DNA from: Acinetobacter sp. TR3
Lineage (GTDB): Bacteria > Pseudomonadota > Gammaproteobacteria > Pseudomonadales > Moraxellaceae
Direction: 5' to 3'
Length of the DNA: 64,000 nt
Assembly: GCF_027105055.1 (NCBI RefSeq)
Contig: NZ_CP114264.1
Span: forward strand, 62,001-126,000
Notes under the pieces: generated by a model
The model's database searches: none
What the model was told of the DNA's origin: nothing
What the model saw: the letters and a program-made list of their open reading frames with translations, nothing else
Shown: positions 1 through 8,851 of the stretch, piece after piece
Layout: each line of letters opens with the position of its first letter
How positions within the stretch are numbered: the first letter of the stretch is position 1
Position numbers and translations under genes: made by a program

Positions 1-470
1 AAGGCGTGTCTTTAGGTCAAAACGTATTTGTGGGTAACCGCGTTGTCATTGGTGATCACTGTAAAGTTCAAAATAATGTATCGGTTTACGATAATGTCGT
101 TCTGGAAGAGGGCGTGTTTTGTGGCCCAAGCATGGTTTTTACCAATGTATATAACCCGCGCTCTTTGATAGAACGCAAAGATCAATATCGTGACACACTG
201 GTGAAAAAGGGTGCCACATTAGGCGCAAACTGTACTATTGTCTGTGGTGTTACCATTGGTGCTTATGCATTTGTTGGAGCTGGTGCAGTCGTAAATAAAG
301 ATGTGCCTGCCTATGCGTTAATGGTGGGGGTGCCGGCTAAACAGATTGGTTGGATGAGTGAATTTGGTGAGCAGCTTGATCTTCCTTTACAAGGACAGGT
401 ACAAGTAACCTGTTTTCATACAGGAGCAGTTTATCAACTCGATGGAACGACATTAACAAAGCAGAGTTAA
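1..470 (+). CDS. dgaB: UDP-2-acetamido-3-amino-glucuronate N-acetyltransferase (WbpD/DgaB type), 5' truncated
   Basis: The reading frame is open from the window edge, so the start lies upstream. The visible 154 residues form a left-handed beta-helix acyltransferase: repeated hexapeptides ([31 protein letters not shown]) and the usual VGVPAK exit. The FTN-Y-NPRS segment around visible residues 45-53 is typical of WbpD/WlbB enzymes, which acetylate the 3-amino group of UDP-GlcNAc3NA using acetyl-CoA. Family members are about 190 residues, so roughly 35 are missing. The gene ends one base before the partner aminotransferase, which makes the previous step in the same pathway. In Acinetobacter K-locus nomenclature these are dgaB and dgaC. 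A GTG at position 6 is only an internal codon. Confidence 0.88.
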   Translation, partial: GVSLGQNVFVGNRVVIGDHCKVQNNVSVYDNVVLEEGVFCGPSMVFTNVYNPRSLIERKDQYRDTLVKKGATLGANCTIVCGVTIGAYAFVGAGAVVNKDVPAYALMVGVPAKQIGWMSEFGEQLDLPLQGQVQVTCFHTGAVYQLDGTTLTKQS

Positions 471-471
471 T

Positions 472-1551
472 ATGATTGACTTTATTGATTTAAAAGCACA
501 GCAAAATCGAATTAAAGATAAAATTGATGCAGGTATTCAGAGTGTATTGACACATGGTCAATATATTCTGGGGCCAGAAGTAACAGAACTAGAAGAAAAG
601 TTAGCTGCTTATGTTGGCGTAAAATACTGTATTACTTGCGCGAATGGGACAGATGCTCTGCAAATTGCACAAATGGCATTTGGGATTGGACAAGGTGATG
701 AAGTAATTACTCCAGGTTTTACTTATATTGCTACTGCTGAAACTGTTGCATTATTAGGTGCAAAGCCTGTTTATGTCGATGTAAATTCTAAAACTTATAA
801 TTTAGATGTCGAAAAACTAGAAGCAGCAATTACACCTAAAACAAAGGCTATTATTCCTGTGAGTTTATATGGTCAGTGTGCTGACTTTGATGCCATCAAT
901 GCGATTGCCAGGAAGTATAATCTTCCTGTGATTGAAGATGCTGCACAAAGTTTTGGAGCGACTTATAAAGGTCGTAAAAGCTGTAATTTAAGTACAGTTG
1001 CTTGTACTAGTTTTTTCCCAAGTAAACCATTAGGTTGTTATGGCGATGGTGGTGCAATTTTCACTAATGACGAGGAGTTAGCTAAAGTCATTCGACAAAT
1101 TGCTCGCCATGGACAAGATCGTCGTTATCACCATATTCGAGTTGGCGTTAATAGCCGTTTAGATACTATTCAAGCAGCAATTTTATTACCAAAATTAGAA
1201 ATTTTGGATGATGAAATGCAGGCTCGTCAAAAAGTAGCTGAAAATTATAATCAGTTATTTAATCAAGTCGGTGTTCACACCACACCATACTTAGAGCCAC
1301 ATAATACCAGCGCATGGGCACAATATACGATTCAGGTCGATAATCGAGCAGAAATCCAAAAAAAGTTACAAGAGCAAGGTATTCCAACAGCTGTACATTA
1401 TCCAATTCCATTGAATAAACAACCAGCAGTTGCTGATAAAAATGTATCGTTACCTGTAGGTGATGCGATTGCAGAAAGAGTAATGAGTTTGCCTATGCAT
1501 CCTTATTTATCTTTAGACGCACAAGAAAAAATTGTTACATCATTAGGATAA
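472..1551 (+). CDS. dgaC: UDP-2-acetamido-3-keto-glucuronate aminotransferase (WbpE/DgaC type)
   Basis: DegT/DnrJ/EryC1-family PLP-dependent sugar aminotransferase of 359 residues, full length for the family. The PLP lysine is Lys185 in SFFPSKPLG. The N-terminus MIDFIDLKAQQ and the ITCANGTDALQ cofactor-phosphate segment match WbpE/WlbC, which transfer an amino group from glutamate to C3 of UDP-3-keto-GlcNAcA. The product goes to the acetyltransferase encoded just upstream, giving a 2,3-diacetamido-2,3-dideoxy-uronic acid for the capsule unit. Start ATG follows the previous stop by one base, so the two are probably translationally coupled. Specificity for the 3-keto uronate is inferred from the pairing with dgaB. 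Confidence 0.9.
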   Translation: MIDFIDLKAQQNRIKDKIDAGIQSVLTHGQYILGPEVTELEEKLAAYVGVKYCITCANGTDALQIAQMAFGIGQGDEVITPGFTYIATAETVALLGAKPVYVDVNSKTYNLDVEKLEAAITPKTKAIIPVSLYGQCADFDAINAIARKYNLPVIEDAAQSFGATYKGRKSCNLSTVACTSFFPSKPLGCYGDGGAIFTNDEELAKVIRQIARHGQDRRYHHIRVGVNSRLDTIQAAILLPKLEILDDEMQARQKVAENYNQLFNQVGVHTTPYLEPHNTSAWAQYTIQVDNRAEIQKKLQEQGIPTAVHYPIPLNKQPAVADKNVSLPVGDAIAERVMSLPMHPYLSLDAQEKIVTSLG

Positions 1552-1555
1552 CGTA

Positions 1556-2674
1556 ATGAAAAAAATGCTTGTGATTGGAGATGGAGATTCTGTTTTTATC
1601 AAGGATTTTGTTAATCAGTATGACAAAAAGGGTGTATCAGTTGATTTAATATCCTTCGGGCAAGAGATCAAAAATAAATTTGTACGTACACAAAAGAATA
1701 TCACTGTAAAATTTGGTTTTTCATTTTCAGCTTTAAATAGTCTGTTTGAATTAAGTAAGATTATTGATGAACTGGATGATGACTATGATGTCATCGTCAT
1801 ACATTTTGTTTATTTTTTCCTAGGACCGTATATTTTTAAATTAAAAAGAAAAACAAATCGACTGGTGTCTGTTATCTGGGGAAGTGATTTTTATCGTATT
1901 GCCTCAAAGTTTAAATTTTTTCTTCAAAAGTTAGTATTTAAAGGTTCTGATGCAATTATTTTTACAAACCCAAAAACAAAGGCTTTATTTATTGAAAAAA
2001 AAGCAGCAATAGCAACTGAGCTTTATGTAGCTAGATTTGGATTGCCTGCTTTAGACGAAATTGACCGGCTGAAAAATGAAGATTATTTTGCTTTGTGTAC
2101 TAATTTTAATTTACCAATTAATAAAATAAAAATTATGGTAGGTTATAATGCTAATTTAGCGCATCAGCAATTGAAAGTAATTGATAAAGTTGCTGAGCTA
2201 AATATAGAGGTTTTAGATAATATTCATTTGGTTTTTCCACTTGCTTATGGTGGGAATAGTAAGGAATTGATTAAAGAAGCATTAGATCAAAATAAAAATA
2301 TTAAATATACTATTCTAGATCAATTCTATGATTTTCATGAGATAGCTAAGTTAAGATCAGTTGTTGATATTCTTATTAATATACAACCTACAGATCAGTT
2401 CAGTGGATCTATGCAGGAAACATTATATGCTGGAGGTTGGGTGTTAGCAGGTAGTTGGTTGCCGTATCAACAACTAACAGAATTAACATCTAAATTAATA
2501 TTAATTGATTCAGTAGAAGATGTTGCGGAAAAGTTGAATGTCATGGTTCTGAATGGGTGTAAAAAGTCAGCAAGTAATAATGAATTGGTTAGAAATTTTA
2601 TTAAAAAATCATCAAGTTGGAAAGAAAATATTCCTATTTGGGATGATATATTATTTCCCAATGAGGTAGGGTAA
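1556..2674 (+). CDS. Capsule glycosyltransferase, WecF (GT56)-like
   Basis: Cytoplasmic protein of 372 residues with a two-domain GT-B layout. The C-terminal half has GYNANLAHQQLKVID followed by an FPLAYGG strand, resembling the donor domain of WecF-type transferases (TDP-Fuc4NAc:lipid II), and later SGSMQETLYAGG, a sugar-nucleotide binding turn. It is the first of three glycosyltransferases in the locus and adds one sugar to the undecaprenyl-linked K unit. Donor and linkage cannot be read from sequence. The start is 5 bp after dgaC and the stop shares one base with wzx (TAATG). From here to 6.4 kb the AT content is visibly higher than in the flanking genes, as is usual for the variable centre of a K locus. 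Confidence 0.75.
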   Translation: MKKMLVIGDGDSVFIKDFVNQYDKKGVSVDLISFGQEIKNKFVRTQKNITVKFGFSFSALNSLFELSKIIDELDDDYDVIVIHFVYFFLGPYIFKLKRKTNRLVSVIWGSDFYRIASKFKFFLQKLVFKGSDAIIFTNPKTKALFIEKKAAIATELYVARFGLPALDEIDRLKNEDYFALCTNFNLPINKIKIMVGYNANLAHQQLKVIDKVAELNIEVLDNIHLVFPLAYGGNSKELIKEALDQNKNIKYTILDQFYDFHEIAKLRSVVDILINIQPTDQFSGSMQETLYAGGWVLAGSWLPYQQLTELTSKLILIDSVEDVAEKLNVMVLNGCKKSASNNELVRNFIKKSSSWKENIPIWDDILFPNEVG

Positions 2675-4092
2675 TGTACCTAAAAAAAATTCTAGGCTAT
2701 GCTTTAGGTCCTATAGGTGGAGGGATATTAAGCCTTATAAGCCTTCCTTTAATTACTTGGTTTTATAGCGTTGAAGATGTTGGTCGAATTTCAATGCTTC
2801 AAGTTTTTACGAGCTTTGCTGTTCTTTTATTTGGGTTAGGATTAGATCAAGCTTATGTTCGAGAGTATCATGAAACATATAATAAAGCCTTATTATTAAA
2901 AACTCTTATATTTCCTTGTCTTTTTTTTAGTCTTTTTTCTGTTTTTCTTATCCTTATATATAATTCAAATATTTTATCTATTTGGTTATACGGAATAGAT
3001 AGTACATATTTAAGCGTCATAACTATAATATGCTTTGTTGCTGCATTATTAACTAGATTCCTTTCTTTAGTGTTGCGAATGCAAGATAGAGCTTTTGCTT
3101 TTTCTATTAGTCAATTATTGCCAAAATTATTGTTGTTAATTTTTATTATAGGTGTTTTCCTTTTGGGGGGGCCCAGAGATACTTTTAGTCTGTTGTCTAT
3201 AAATATGTTATCAATAGTTTCTGCATTCGTATTTTATGCATTTAATACTAGAAAAGATTGGTTAAACTCTATTCAAGAGAGAATAGATAAGGAACAACTT
3301 AAAAAGTACTTTTTTTTCGGCTTCCCTTTATTGATTGGAGCTTTAGCCTCTTGGGCTTTGAATATGTCTGATAGGCTTTTTCTTCGTCAATTTTCTAATT
3401 ATCATGAATTAGGTATTTACTCTGTTTCAATGAGTATAGCTGGTGCCGTAACTATTATAGCAACAATTTTTAATACGATATGGGCACCTGTAGTCTATAA
3501 ATGGGTGAGTGAGGGTAGCGTAGATTATAATAAAATAGATGAGATTACTGAATATTTATTGATGATTATATTTTTTTTAGCGGTCTTATCTGGTTTGTTC
3601 TCATGGATAATTCCCTTTTTCTTGCCTAGTCAGTATTTAACAGTACAAAGTTTAATTGTAGCATGTGTAATCGGGCCACTTTTTTATACGCTCTCAGAGA
3701 CAACAGCTATTGGTATCGCTATAGTAAGAAAAACGAGCTTACTTATGGTCGCTTCAATTATGGCGATGTTAGTTAACATTTTAGGGAATTATTTTTTAGT
3801 TCCTATATTAGGTTCATCAGGATCAGCTATCGCATTTGCTACTTCATTTTGGATTTTTTTTGTTATAAGAACTGAATTTTCTAAACTTGTTTGGCGAGAT
3901 ATTTCTACTTTTAGAACATATCTCATCACCTTTGTAATTTTAATTTTATCAATATTAAATGTTTTTAATTTTAAAGATTTAATTCCTAATTTTTTAATAT
4001 GGTTGTTTATGTTTTTTATAGGCTTGATGATTTTCAGGAGAAGAATTTTAAAGATATTAACCTTGGTAATGGCTAAAAGGATTAATATATGA
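2674..4092 (+). CDS. wzx: Wzx oligosaccharide flippase
   Basis: Integral membrane protein of 472 residues with about 12-14 hydrophobic segments and the N-terminal pattern YALGPIGGGILSLISLPLI of polysaccharide-transport (MATE-like) flippases. It moves the undecaprenyl-diphosphate-linked K unit across the inner membrane for polymerisation. It starts in a one-base overlap with the upstream glycosyltransferase and its stop overlaps the start of wzy in ATGA. Assignment rests on topology, length and position next to a polymerase. Repeat-unit specificity is unknown. Confidence 0.88.
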   Translation: MYLKKILGYALGPIGGGILSLISLPLITWFYSVEDVGRISMLQVFTSFAVLLFGLGLDQAYVREYHETYNKALLLKTLIFPCLFFSLFSVFLILIYNSNILSIWLYGIDSTYLSVITIICFVAALLTRFLSLVLRMQDRAFAFSISQLLPKLLLLIFIIGVFLLGGPRDTFSLLSINMLSIVSAFVFYAFNTRKDWLNSIQERIDKEQLKKYFFFGFPLLIGALASWALNMSDRLFLRQFSNYHELGIYSVSMSIAGAVTIIATIFNTIWAPVVYKWVSEGSVDYNKIDEITEYLLMIIFFLAVLSGLFSWIIPFFLPSQYLTVQSLIVACVIGPLFYTLSETTAIGIAIVRKTSLLMVASIMAMLVNILGNYFLVPILGSSGSAIAFATSFWIFFVIRTEFSKLVWRDISTFRTYLITFVILILSILNVFNFKDLIPNFLIWLFMFFIGLMIFRRRILKILTLVMAKRINI

Positions 4093-5318
4093 GTTTTTTG
4101 GTGATTAAAAAGAAGTCTATAATAAGTTTCTTGTTTTTTATTAGTTATTTCTTCTGTATTCTTTCTGATATATTTTACTTTCAATTCGCTGGTAGTTCTA
4201 TTTCATATTTTTTTATTTTACACCTACCTGTTTTACTTTTACTTTTTTTTCTTTATCCAAAAGTTTTAACTAATAATATTTTTGTTGTCTGGTATTTGTG
4301 GTTTTTTGTTATAATTGTATTTTCTGTTTTGGGGGCTTTCCTCTATAGCAATATTGGATTGTTGGCACAAATGTATATATATATATTTATACCGATAATT
4401 TTCTTTTATTTTGGCTACTTAGTTAATTTTAGATTTCTATTTTGGATTAATGGTTTTTTTATATCGATTTGCTTTTTCTTCTCAGTTGGTCAGTTTCTTT
4501 TTTTTAATTATGGGTTGGGTGGGCCTTTAGGCTTATTTGAGTTTCTCACTCTCTTAATAAATAAAAGTCAAATTGGGTTGGGAGTGGAAGAAATTGGAGC
4601 AAGAGCGACAGGTTTCTTTGTAAACCCTAATATTCTTGGTTTTTTCTCAGGACTCTCTTTCTTCTTTTTCTTAATAACAAAAAAATATTTAAAAGAGCAA
4701 AGTATTTTCTCAATAATTTTTATTTTTTTAAGTCTGCTTTGTGTCATGCTGTCAATTTCTAGAACAAGTATGGTTGGATTATTTATTGGCTATAGTGTGA
4801 TTTTATTTTATTCCTTTAAACAAGGAAATAAAATTGAGAGCATGAAGGGGGTATTGGGTTCTTTTTTTGCTGTATCTTTGTCTGTTTTTTTAATGTTTAA
4901 ATTTTCTTCAGATTATTATTTGGAAAGGACAGTCGAGATTGGAAATGTTGCTAATCAGGGAGCAGAAGGCTCAGGTAATTTAAGCGGCCGCTTAAATGCG
5001 TGGATAAATCTTATTGACTATGTAACCCTTAATCCATTTGGGACTATCATTCCTCCTCAATTAGCCTTAGAAGAATCTCCAGATAGTCAGTTTATTTATT
5101 TCTTAACACAGGGCGGTATAATGCTCCTTATTGTTTTTTCAATCCTTTTGTTGAGTATACTATTTATTTTTAAAAAAACAAAATCAGAATATTTTTTAGC
5201 TGTTTTTATGTTTGTCTTAATAAGTTGTTTAACTTTTGTTTCATTTAACTCATTCGTAATATCTCTTTTTTGGTTAATGATTGGGCTATGTTTCAAGATG
5301 AAAGATAGTAGGTGTTAA
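4089..5318 (+). CDS. wzy: Wzy capsule polymerase
   Basis: A 409-residue, extremely hydrophobic protein with about 10-12 membrane segments and a large periplasmic loop in the second half (roughly residues 280-325, GAEGSGNLSGRLNAW). The SISRTSMVGLFIGY segment near residue 220 is typical of the O-antigen ligase/polymerase superfamily. It joins flipped K units in the periplasm. Wzy proteins diverge strongly, so the call depends on topology and on the ATGA overlap with wzx. A ligase is unlikely because WaaL-type genes do not normally lie inside K loci. Confidence 0.82.
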   Translation: MSFLVIKKKSIISFLFFISYFFCILSDIFYFQFAGSSISYFFILHLPVLLLLFFLYPKVLTNNIFVVWYLWFFVIIVFSVLGAFLYSNIGLLAQMYIYIFIPIIFFYFGYLVNFRFLFWINGFFISICFFFSVGQFLFFNYGLGGPLGLFEFLTLLINKSQIGLGVEEIGARATGFFVNPNILGFFSGLSFFFFLITKKYLKEQSIFSIIFIFLSLLCVMLSISRTSMVGLFIGYSVILFYSFKQGNKIESMKGVLGSFFAVSLSVFLMFKFSSDYYLERTVEIGNVANQGAEGSGNLSGRLNAWINLIDYVTLNPFGTIIPPQLALEESPDSQFIYFLTQGGIMLLIVFSILLLSILFIFKKTKSEYFLAVFMFVLISCLTFVSFNSFVISLFWLMIGLCFKMKDSRC

Positions 5319-5320
5319 AT

Positions 5321-6430
5321 ATGAAGTTTTTACATTGTGCTATAATGCTCTCTTATTCTTCTGGTATATACCAACAAATGTGTTGGGAGCAAAAAGCAGC
5401 TAATATACTAGGTAAAGATTTAACGGTTAAAATTTTCTGCCCTCAGAATACTTATCCTAATCATGAGGTGGTTTTTCCTAGCCGTATGTCTAAATCGACA
5501 GGCTTTATTAAGAAAGCTTATGCATGGTTTCAGATAAGAAAAGAGTTTTATAATTGGCTATTAAACGAAAGCTCTAATTATGATGTGATTCTTTTAAGAT
5601 ATAGTGTTCATGATCCCTTCTTATTAAATTTTCTAAATAAGATCAAAATACCAGTTTATTTAGTACATCATACTCTTGAATTACCAGAACTAAATAGTCT
5701 GGGCATTTTGGGAAAGTGTCGTGGGCAAGCTGATAGTTTGCTAGGAAGAGCTTGTATATCAAAAGCAGCTGGTATAATTGGTGTGACTCATGAGATTGTT
5801 GAATTTGAGCAAACACGCATTATAAAGAAAAAAGAAAAAACATTAGTTTATCCTAATGGTGTATTTCTAGAATCAAAACTTTTTAATGATAATAGATCAG
5901 ATATTCCAGAAATTTTATTTGTGGCAAGTTACTTTTTCGAATGGCACGGATTGGATCTCCTATTAGTTAACTTGAAAAATACAGATGAAAAATTTATTCT
6001 TCATGTGGTTGGTAATGTAGAGCAAGCTGATAAAGAACTAGCTATAAACGATAATCGTGTTATTTTTCATGGTCAACTTAGTACAAAAGAAATTAATGAT
6101 CTAGCACAAAAATGTTGGGTTGGTTTATCCTCTTTTGCTTTATATCGAAAAGGTATGCACGAGGCTTGTACACTAAAAGTTAGAGAATATCTTAGTTTAG
6201 GGCTTCCTGTATATTCTGGGCATAGGGATATTTTTCCTGAGGACTTTTCTTATTATAAGAATGGAGCTCCTGATTTTGACTCTATTTTAGAATTCAGTAA
6301 AGATGTAAGAGTTTCTTCTAGAGAGCATGTGTTTAATTGTTCTGAGAGTTTTATTAATAAAGTTAATTTGGTTGATGATTTAATTAATCAATTGGAAAGA
6401 TTAAACTATTCCTGTGAATCTCATGACTAA
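5321..6430 (+). CDS. Capsule glycosyltransferase, GT4-like
   Basis: Glycosyltransferase of about 369 residues with a GT-B fold: an N-terminal acceptor domain, then a C-terminal donor domain with FVASYFFEWHGLDLLL, VIFHGQLS and the E-x7-E-like HEACTLKVREYLSLGLP. I chose ATG 5321 (MKFLHCAIML), three bases after the wzy stop and preceded by a short AGG. A GTG at 5312 in the same frame lies inside the wzy end and is less likely. It adds one sugar to the K unit; donor unknown. The last bases overlap the next glycosyltransferase. Confidence 0.8.
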   Translation: MKFLHCAIMLSYSSGIYQQMCWEQKAANILGKDLTVKIFCPQNTYPNHEVVFPSRMSKSTGFIKKAYAWFQIRKEFYNWLLNESSNYDVILLRYSVHDPFLLNFLNKIKIPVYLVHHTLELPELNSLGILGKCRGQADSLLGRACISKAAGIIGVTHEIVEFEQTRIIKKKEKTLVYPNGVFLESKLFNDNRSDIPEILFVASYFFEWHGLDLLLVNLKNTDEKFILHVVGNVEQADKELAINDNRVIFHGQLSTKEINDLAQKCWVGLSSFALYRKGMHEACTLKVREYLSLGLPVYSGHRDIFPEDFSYYKNGAPDFDSILEFSKDVRVSSREHVFNCSESFINKVNLVDDLINQLERLNYSCESHD

Positions 6431-7562
6431 GAAAATTGTTATTATTGGTACAATTGCATCAAGCTTTTATGGTTTTCGTGCAGATTTGATTAAATCTTTA
6501 CGTTATAAAGGGTACGTGATCTATGCTTTTATTTCAGAGTATAAAGATACTGATTTAGAAAAAATAAGCTCTTTAGGCGCAATTCCTGTAACTTATGAAT
6601 TAAATCGTGGAGGATTGAATCCTTTATTAGATTTAATAGCAACTTATAAGCTTTCCCATAAAATTCGTGAAATTAAACCCGATATCGTTTTCTCATACTT
6701 TAGTAAACCTGTTATTTTTGGAACTTTAGCTGCTAAATTGGCAGCAGTGCCTCGTCGAATTGGTATGTTAGAAGGTTTAGGATATACATTTACTGATCAG
6801 CCTAATGGAATATCCTCTAAGGCTAAGTTAATACGGAATATTCAGATCTTCTTATATAGAATCACATTTCCCTATTTAGATACGTTAATTTTTTTAAACC
6901 CTGATGATCCTATAGATTTAGTAAAAAAATATTCTTTAACAATAAAAAGTGTAAGTATCTTAGGTGGAATCGGATTAAATTTGAACGAATATCCTTATCG
7001 ACCTGCTGCTACGATAAATGTACAAAAAATGCGATTCTTATTTATCGGTAGATTGCTGAAAGAAAAAGGTATACATGAATTTGTAGCAGCAGCAAAGCTT
7101 GTAAAAAAAGAATATCCAGATAGTCAATTCACTGTACTAGGGGCGATTGATAAGAGTAATTTAGGGGCCTTATCTGAGACTGAGTTACTAGATCTAATAG
7201 AAACGGGAATTATAGAATACCCTGGTCATGTTGATAACATTCAGGAATGGATTGCCAATAGTGATGTTTTTGTTCTGCCGTCTTATCGTGAGGGTGTCCC
7301 TAGAAGTACCCAGGAAGCAATGGCAATTGGTCGAGCAATTATCACTACAGATGTCCCAGGATGCAGGGAAACTGTCGTTAATGGTTTGAATGGTTTTATT
7401 GTTCCAAAGTGGAATGCTGAAGAATTGGCAAAAAAAATGATATATTTTTTAGAACATCCAGATCAGGTTAGAACTATGGGAGATGCTAGTTATAAGATTG
7501 CCATAGAAAAATTTGATGCCGATAAAGTCAACCACAAATTGCTTAATATTTTAGGTCTATAA
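6423..7562 (+). CDS. Capsule glycosyltransferase, GT4, PglA-like
   Basis: GT4-family transferase of 379 residues. The N-terminal half resembles PglA: SSFYGFRADLIKSL, then a conserved MLEGLGY stretch. The donor domain has FLFIGRLLKEKGIHEFVAAA and the E-x7-E motif in SYREGVPRSTQEAMAIG. PglA enzymes add the second sugar to undecaprenyl-PP-diacetylbacillosamine. Lying directly before the PglC-like transferase, this gene probably does the same for the K unit, though the sugar donor is not readable. ATG 6423 overlaps the previous gene by 8 bases. An in-frame GTG at 6414 is the alternative start. Confidence 0.85.
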   Translation: MTKKIVIIGTIASSFYGFRADLIKSLRYKGYVIYAFISEYKDTDLEKISSLGAIPVTYELNRGGLNPLLDLIATYKLSHKIREIKPDIVFSYFSKPVIFGTLAAKLAAVPRRIGMLEGLGYTFTDQPNGISSKAKLIRNIQIFLYRITFPYLDTLIFLNPDDPIDLVKKYSLTIKSVSILGGIGLNLNEYPYRPAATINVQKMRFLFIGRLLKEKGIHEFVAAAKLVKKEYPDSQFTVLGAIDKSNLGALSETELLDLIETGIIEYPGHVDNIQEWIANSDVFVLPSYREGVPRSTQEAMAIGRAIITTDVPGCRETVVNGLNGFIVPKWNAEELAKKMIYFLEHPDQVRTMGDASYKIAIEKFDADKVNHKLLNILGL

Positions 7563-8174
7563 ATGCTTAAACGTTTACTTGATATTGTGATTGCATCAAT
7601 TGCATTGGTAATTCTATCGCCTTTATACATTTTTGTAGCTTATAAAGTGAAAAAAAATCTAGGCTCCCCAGTTCTTTTCCGTCAGGTACGTCCAGGATTA
7701 AATGGGATACCTTTTGAAATGATTAAATTTAGGACGATGAAAGATGCAGTTGATATACAAGGGAATCCATTACCTGATCACGAACGTTTAACCCCTTTTG
7801 GAAAAATGTTACGTTCAACAAGTCTGGATGAAATGCCTGAGTTATGGAATGTCATCAAAGGTGATATGAGTATTGTAGGGCCTCGTCCATTACTCATGGA
7901 ATATTTACCACTTTATAATAATGAACAAGCGAAACGACATAACGTTCGTCCTGGTATGACTGGTCATGCCCAAGTGAATGGGCGTAATGCAATTGGCTGG
8001 GATGAGAAATTCAAACTTGATACATGGTATGTTGAAAATCAATCAGTTTGGTTAGATTTCAAAATTATGTTTAAAACCGTCAAAAAAGTCATTGCTAAGG
8101 ATGATATTAATGAAGCTGGCGAAGCAACGATGAGTAAATTTACAGGTACTAACAAGAAGGAAGTTGATAGATGA
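7563..8174 (+). CDS. itrB: Initiating sugar-phosphate transferase (PglC/ItrB type)
   Basis: Monotopic polyprenyl-phosphate glycosyl-1-phosphate transferase of 203 residues. One N-terminal membrane helix (IVIASIALVILSPLYIFVAY) is followed by the catalytic core FRQVRPG, FEMIKFRTM, TSLDEMPELWNVIKGDMS and VGPRPLL. It starts capsule units by moving sugar-1-phosphate from a UDP-sugar to undecaprenyl phosphate at the inner membrane. The small size and the next three genes (PglD, PglE and PglF types) point to UDP-QuiNAc4NAc as substrate. The start directly abuts the upstream stop. The itrB name follows Acinetobacter K-locus usage and is less certain than the function. Confidence 0.88.
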   Translation: MLKRLLDIVIASIALVILSPLYIFVAYKVKKNLGSPVLFRQVRPGLNGIPFEMIKFRTMKDAVDIQGNPLPDHERLTPFGKMLRSTSLDEMPELWNVIKGDMSIVGPRPLLMEYLPLYNNEQAKRHNVRPGMTGHAQVNGRNAIGWDEKFKLDTWYVENQSVWLDFKIMFKTVKKVIAKDDINEAGEATMSKFTGTNKKEVDR

Positions 8175-8821
8175 AAGAACTTATTGGTGTCTATGGTGCA
8201 AGCGGTTTTGGTAAAGAGGTTATGCCATTAGTTCGTGAAAAATTTCCAACATTAAATAAACATCAGTTTGTATTTATTGATGATGGACAAGCAGGCAGCT
8301 TTTTGAATGGTTATAATGTATTAAACTATTCAGACTTTATTGCAAATGCATCAACATATAAAGCTGTTACTATTGCGATTGCAAATAGCAAGGTGCGAGA
8401 AAAACTAGCCAATAGATTGACGCAGGATGGTATTCAACATTTAGCTATACAAGCAATCAATACAGTTATTTTAGATGAAGTTGAGGTAGGAGAAGGTAGT
8501 TTACTTTGCCCATTTACCTGTCTGACTTCAAATATTAAAATTGGAAAATTTTTCCATGCTAATATTTATAGCTATGTTGCTCATGACTGTGTGATTGGCG
8601 ATTATGTGACTTTTGCACCAGGTGTAAAATGCAACGGAAATATTCATATTGAAGATCATGCCTATATTGGCACTGGTGCAGTCATTAAGCAAGGTACACC
8701 AGATAAACCTCTAGTGATTGGAAAAGGTGCGGTGGTCGGTATGGGCGCAGTCGTTACAAAGAGTATTCCAGCTGGTGTCACAGTGGTTGGAAATCCTGCA
8801 CGAATTTTAGAGAAAAAATAG
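8171..8821 (+). CDS. pglD: UDP-4-amino-sugar N-acetyltransferase (PglD/NeuD family)
   Basis: A 216-residue acetyltransferase with an N-terminal Rossmann-like UDP-sugar domain (LIGVYGASGFGKEV) and a C-terminal left-handed beta-helix (YIGTGAVIKQG, AVVGMGAVVTKSIPAGVTVVGNPA). The catalytic histidine of PglD-type enzymes is visible in AHDCVIGDYV. It acetylates the C4 amine to give UDP-N,N'-diacetylbacillosamine, the probable first sugar of the capsule. It overlaps itrB by four bases (ATGA). In Acinetobacter K-locus papers genes of this set carry qhb names. Confidence 0.9.
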   Translation: MKELIGVYGASGFGKEVMPLVREKFPTLNKHQFVFIDDGQAGSFLNGYNVLNYSDFIANASTYKAVTIAIANSKVREKLANRLTQDGIQHLAIQAINTVILDEVEVGEGSLLCPFTCLTSNIKIGKFFHANIYSYVAHDCVIGDYVTFAPGVKCNGNIHIEDHAYIGTGAVIKQGTPDKPLVIGKGAVVGMGAVVTKSIPAGVTVVGNPARILEKK

Positions 8822-8851
8822 ATTTTATCAGCAATATAAAGGGATGAGAGT

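Noticed and set aside
3789..4184. 131-codon minus-strand frame under wzx/wzy
   Set aside because: Lys/Ile-rich translation of AT-rich DNA opposite two clear membrane-protein genes.
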